DNA from: Candidatus Sumerlaeota bacterium
GTDB lineage: Bacteria > Sumerlaeota > Sumerlaeia > SLMS01
DNA: 6,381 bases
Direction: 5' to 3'
Assembly: GCA_020850785.1 (NCBI GenBank)
Contig: JADZDZ010000171.1
Coordinates: 1-6,381 of the forward strand
Positions 5,324 to 6,381 of the stretch are shown here, in pieces (the first letter of the stretch is position 1; every line of letters begins with the position of its first letter). The position numbers and the translations under genes are program-made. Under the pieces are notes generated by a model. It was given only the letters and a program-made list of their open reading frames with translations. It was not told where the DNA came from and searched no databases.

Positions 5324-6381
5324 TCAATCCACGATGCGGAATTGCTGGAATTTCCTGATTTCGCGATAAAATTCCCGCGCGGGATTCGGCGCGTCCCCCA
5401 GCGCCACATCCGCCGAGCGAAAGCCCATGTGGATCGAATGGTCCATGTTGTTGTGCAGAAACAAGCCCTGCCTGCCGCTGTTGATCAGCCGCGGAAAATT
5501 CTCCAGGTACTTGCGAATTTCGTTCAGGCGCCGACGATAGCCAAGATCGTAAATCGGATACGTGTGCGGAATGCGGTGCACCAGCGACGTGCGAACATCA
5601 TCCTTCGCGAACAACCCGACGCGCTCCGCGCCCCGTAGCGTCGCGGCCACCAGCGCACGATCGCTTCCCTTCCAGATTTTATCCCCGTGGTGGCAGGTCA
5701 CCTCGAACACCACCAGCGTTTCGTTTCCACTTCCCATGGAGGAATGAAAATTCGCCGGCAAGTAGGCGCGATTGAACACCGTGTCCGCGCCCGGAAAATA
5801 CAGCCACTGTGAATCGGTGATGTGGGATTTCTTCACCACGAAGGCGACAAGGAAGTTTGCAATGTAGCGAAGTTCCCCGCGCGCCCGTGCGACAGCCGGC
5901 GACGGTGCGTTCCCCGCATTCCTGAAAAGCATTTCCAGCAGGTCCGGCAGCGGAATCGTCGAAATCACGTCATCCGCTTCGTAACTTTCCTCCACCCCCG
6001 TGTCCCTGTTCTTCGCGCGCACTGTTGTTGTGCCGTTCACCTGAAGGCCGTTCACGCTTCGCGCCAGCAGAATGCGTCCCCCGCGTGCCTCCACACCGGC
6101 GCGCATCTTGTTCACCAACTGCACGACGCCGCCGGCAATGTAGTAGAATTTTTTCACGGCAGTCAGTGCGCCCGGCTTTTCGGGAATGAAAAGCTTCTTC
6201 ACCATCTGGTCCAGCCCCCCTGCGGAAACGCGCACGCGGGCGATATCCGCGTGAATTTCGCGAGGCGGCATCTTCCAGACCTTTCGCGCATAGGGCGCGA
6301 CGAGCAGTTCGTAAAGCTGCGGACCAAACGCGCTCTTCATCAGCGACTCAAACGACTCCCGCTCCCGGCCCGCCAGGCCGA
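5324..6381 (-). CDS. FAD-dependent amine-oxidase / protoporphyrinogen-oxidase-like oxidoreductase, C-terminal part (5' end beyond window)
   Basis: About 351 residues of a larger flavoenzyme are visible. The frame stays open from the Met at 6340 to the right edge (reading GLAGRERESFESL before it), so that Met is internal and the start, with the N-terminal Rossmann GxGxxG, lies outside. Diagnostic segments in order are FGPQLYELLVAPYARKVWKM, typical of the PPO-like/UDP-galactopyranose-mutase-like group; ADDVISTIPL, the strand-turn that follows the substrate-binding region; HTYPIYDLGYRRRLNEIRKY; and the C-terminal FAD-contact stretch LFLHNNMDHSIHMGFRSAD. By family it binds FAD and oxidises, or redox-neutrally rearranges, a small molecule. 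Relatives are often found near glycosyltransferases and labelled amine oxidase or HemY-like, but the substrate is not evident. It converges on the thioredoxin-like/CBM48 gene across the repeat-bearing gap. The TGA stop is at 5324-5326. Confidence 0.85.
   Translation of the reverse strand, partial: GLAGRERESFESLMKSAFGPQLYELLVAPYARKVWKMPPREIHADIARVRVSAGGLDQMVKKLFIPEKPGALTAVKKFYYIAGGVVQLVNKMRAGVEARGGRILLARSVNGLQVNGTTTVRAKNRDTGVEESYEADDVISTIPLPDLLEMLFRNAGNAPSPAVARARGELRYIANFLVAFVVKKSHITDSQWLYFPGADTVFNRAYLPANFHSSMGSGNETLVVFEVTCHHGDKIWKGSDRALVAATLRGAERVGLFAKDDVRTSLVHRIPHTYPIYDLGYRRRLNEIRKYLENFPRLINSGRQGLFLHNNMDHSIHMGFRSADVALGDAPNPAREFYREIRKFQQFRIVD

Noticed and set aside
5143..5358. 71-aa plus-strand open frame in the convergent gap
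   Set aside because: It runs through palindromic repeat copy 2 and into the 3' end of the minus-strand oxidoreductase, has no convincing ribosome binding site, and its residues are just a reading of the repeat.
5324..6340. Oxidoreductase starting at the Met codon at 6338-6340
   Set aside because: The frame continues upstream to the window edge with residues that fit the family (SFESL before the conserved FGPQLYELL segment), so this Met is internal and the gene is cut by the window.

Overview
The window is GC-rich (by eye about 60% G+C) bacterial DNA with tightly packed genes. Two exported proteins with signal sequences, one of them a lipoprotein, suggest a Gram-negative type envelope. No gene here identifies the phylum. 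The mix of a DUF4349 lipoprotein, a secreted thioredoxin-like/CBM48 protein and GC-rich intergenic palindromes would fit a PVC-group or related candidate-phylum genome (Planctomycetota, Verrucomicrobiota, Hydrogenedentota or Sumerlaeota type), but that is only an impression.

Region 1 (about 1-3800) is a run of four plus-strand genes with gaps of 39 bp or less, closed by a strong intrinsic terminator at 3765-3795. The genes are a Gph-like HAD phosphatase, a four-helix membrane protein with a long Pro/Gly/Tyr-rich tail, a family-2 glycosyltransferase, and a DUF4349 lipoprotein with an unrecognised C-terminal domain. The glycosyltransferase start overlaps the preceding stop by 4 bp (GTGA) and has no visible Shine-Dalgarno sequence, so it is probably translationally coupled to the membrane protein. 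The spacing suggests one transcript. The products (sugar transfer, phosphate removal, an integral membrane protein and a lipoprotein) hint at envelope or glycan work, but no defined pathway can be read from the sequence.

Region 2 (3796-4930) is a single gene with its own leader. It encodes a secreted protein with a thioredoxin-like domain that has lost the first active-site cysteine (AxxC), followed by two tandem CBM48/AMPK-type glycan-binding domains. It is the most unusual architecture in the window.

Region 3 (4931-5323) is a 393-bp gap with no credible gene. It holds two direct copies of a ~50-bp GC-rich palindromic element (5042-5092 and 5265-5314), and lies between convergent genes.

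Region 4 (5324-6381, minus strand) is the C-terminal part of an FAD-dependent amine-oxidase / protoporphyrinogen-oxidase-like / UDP-galactopyranose-mutase-like oxidoreductase. Its N-terminal FAD-binding part lies beyond the right edge.

I saw no tRNA, rRNA, CRISPR array, transposase or phage gene. I do not find a clearly new multi-gene system. The best leads are the thioredoxin-like/double-CBM48 protein, the DUF4349 protein with a replaced C-terminus, the palindromic repeats, and a polyproline run placed at a coupled start codon.
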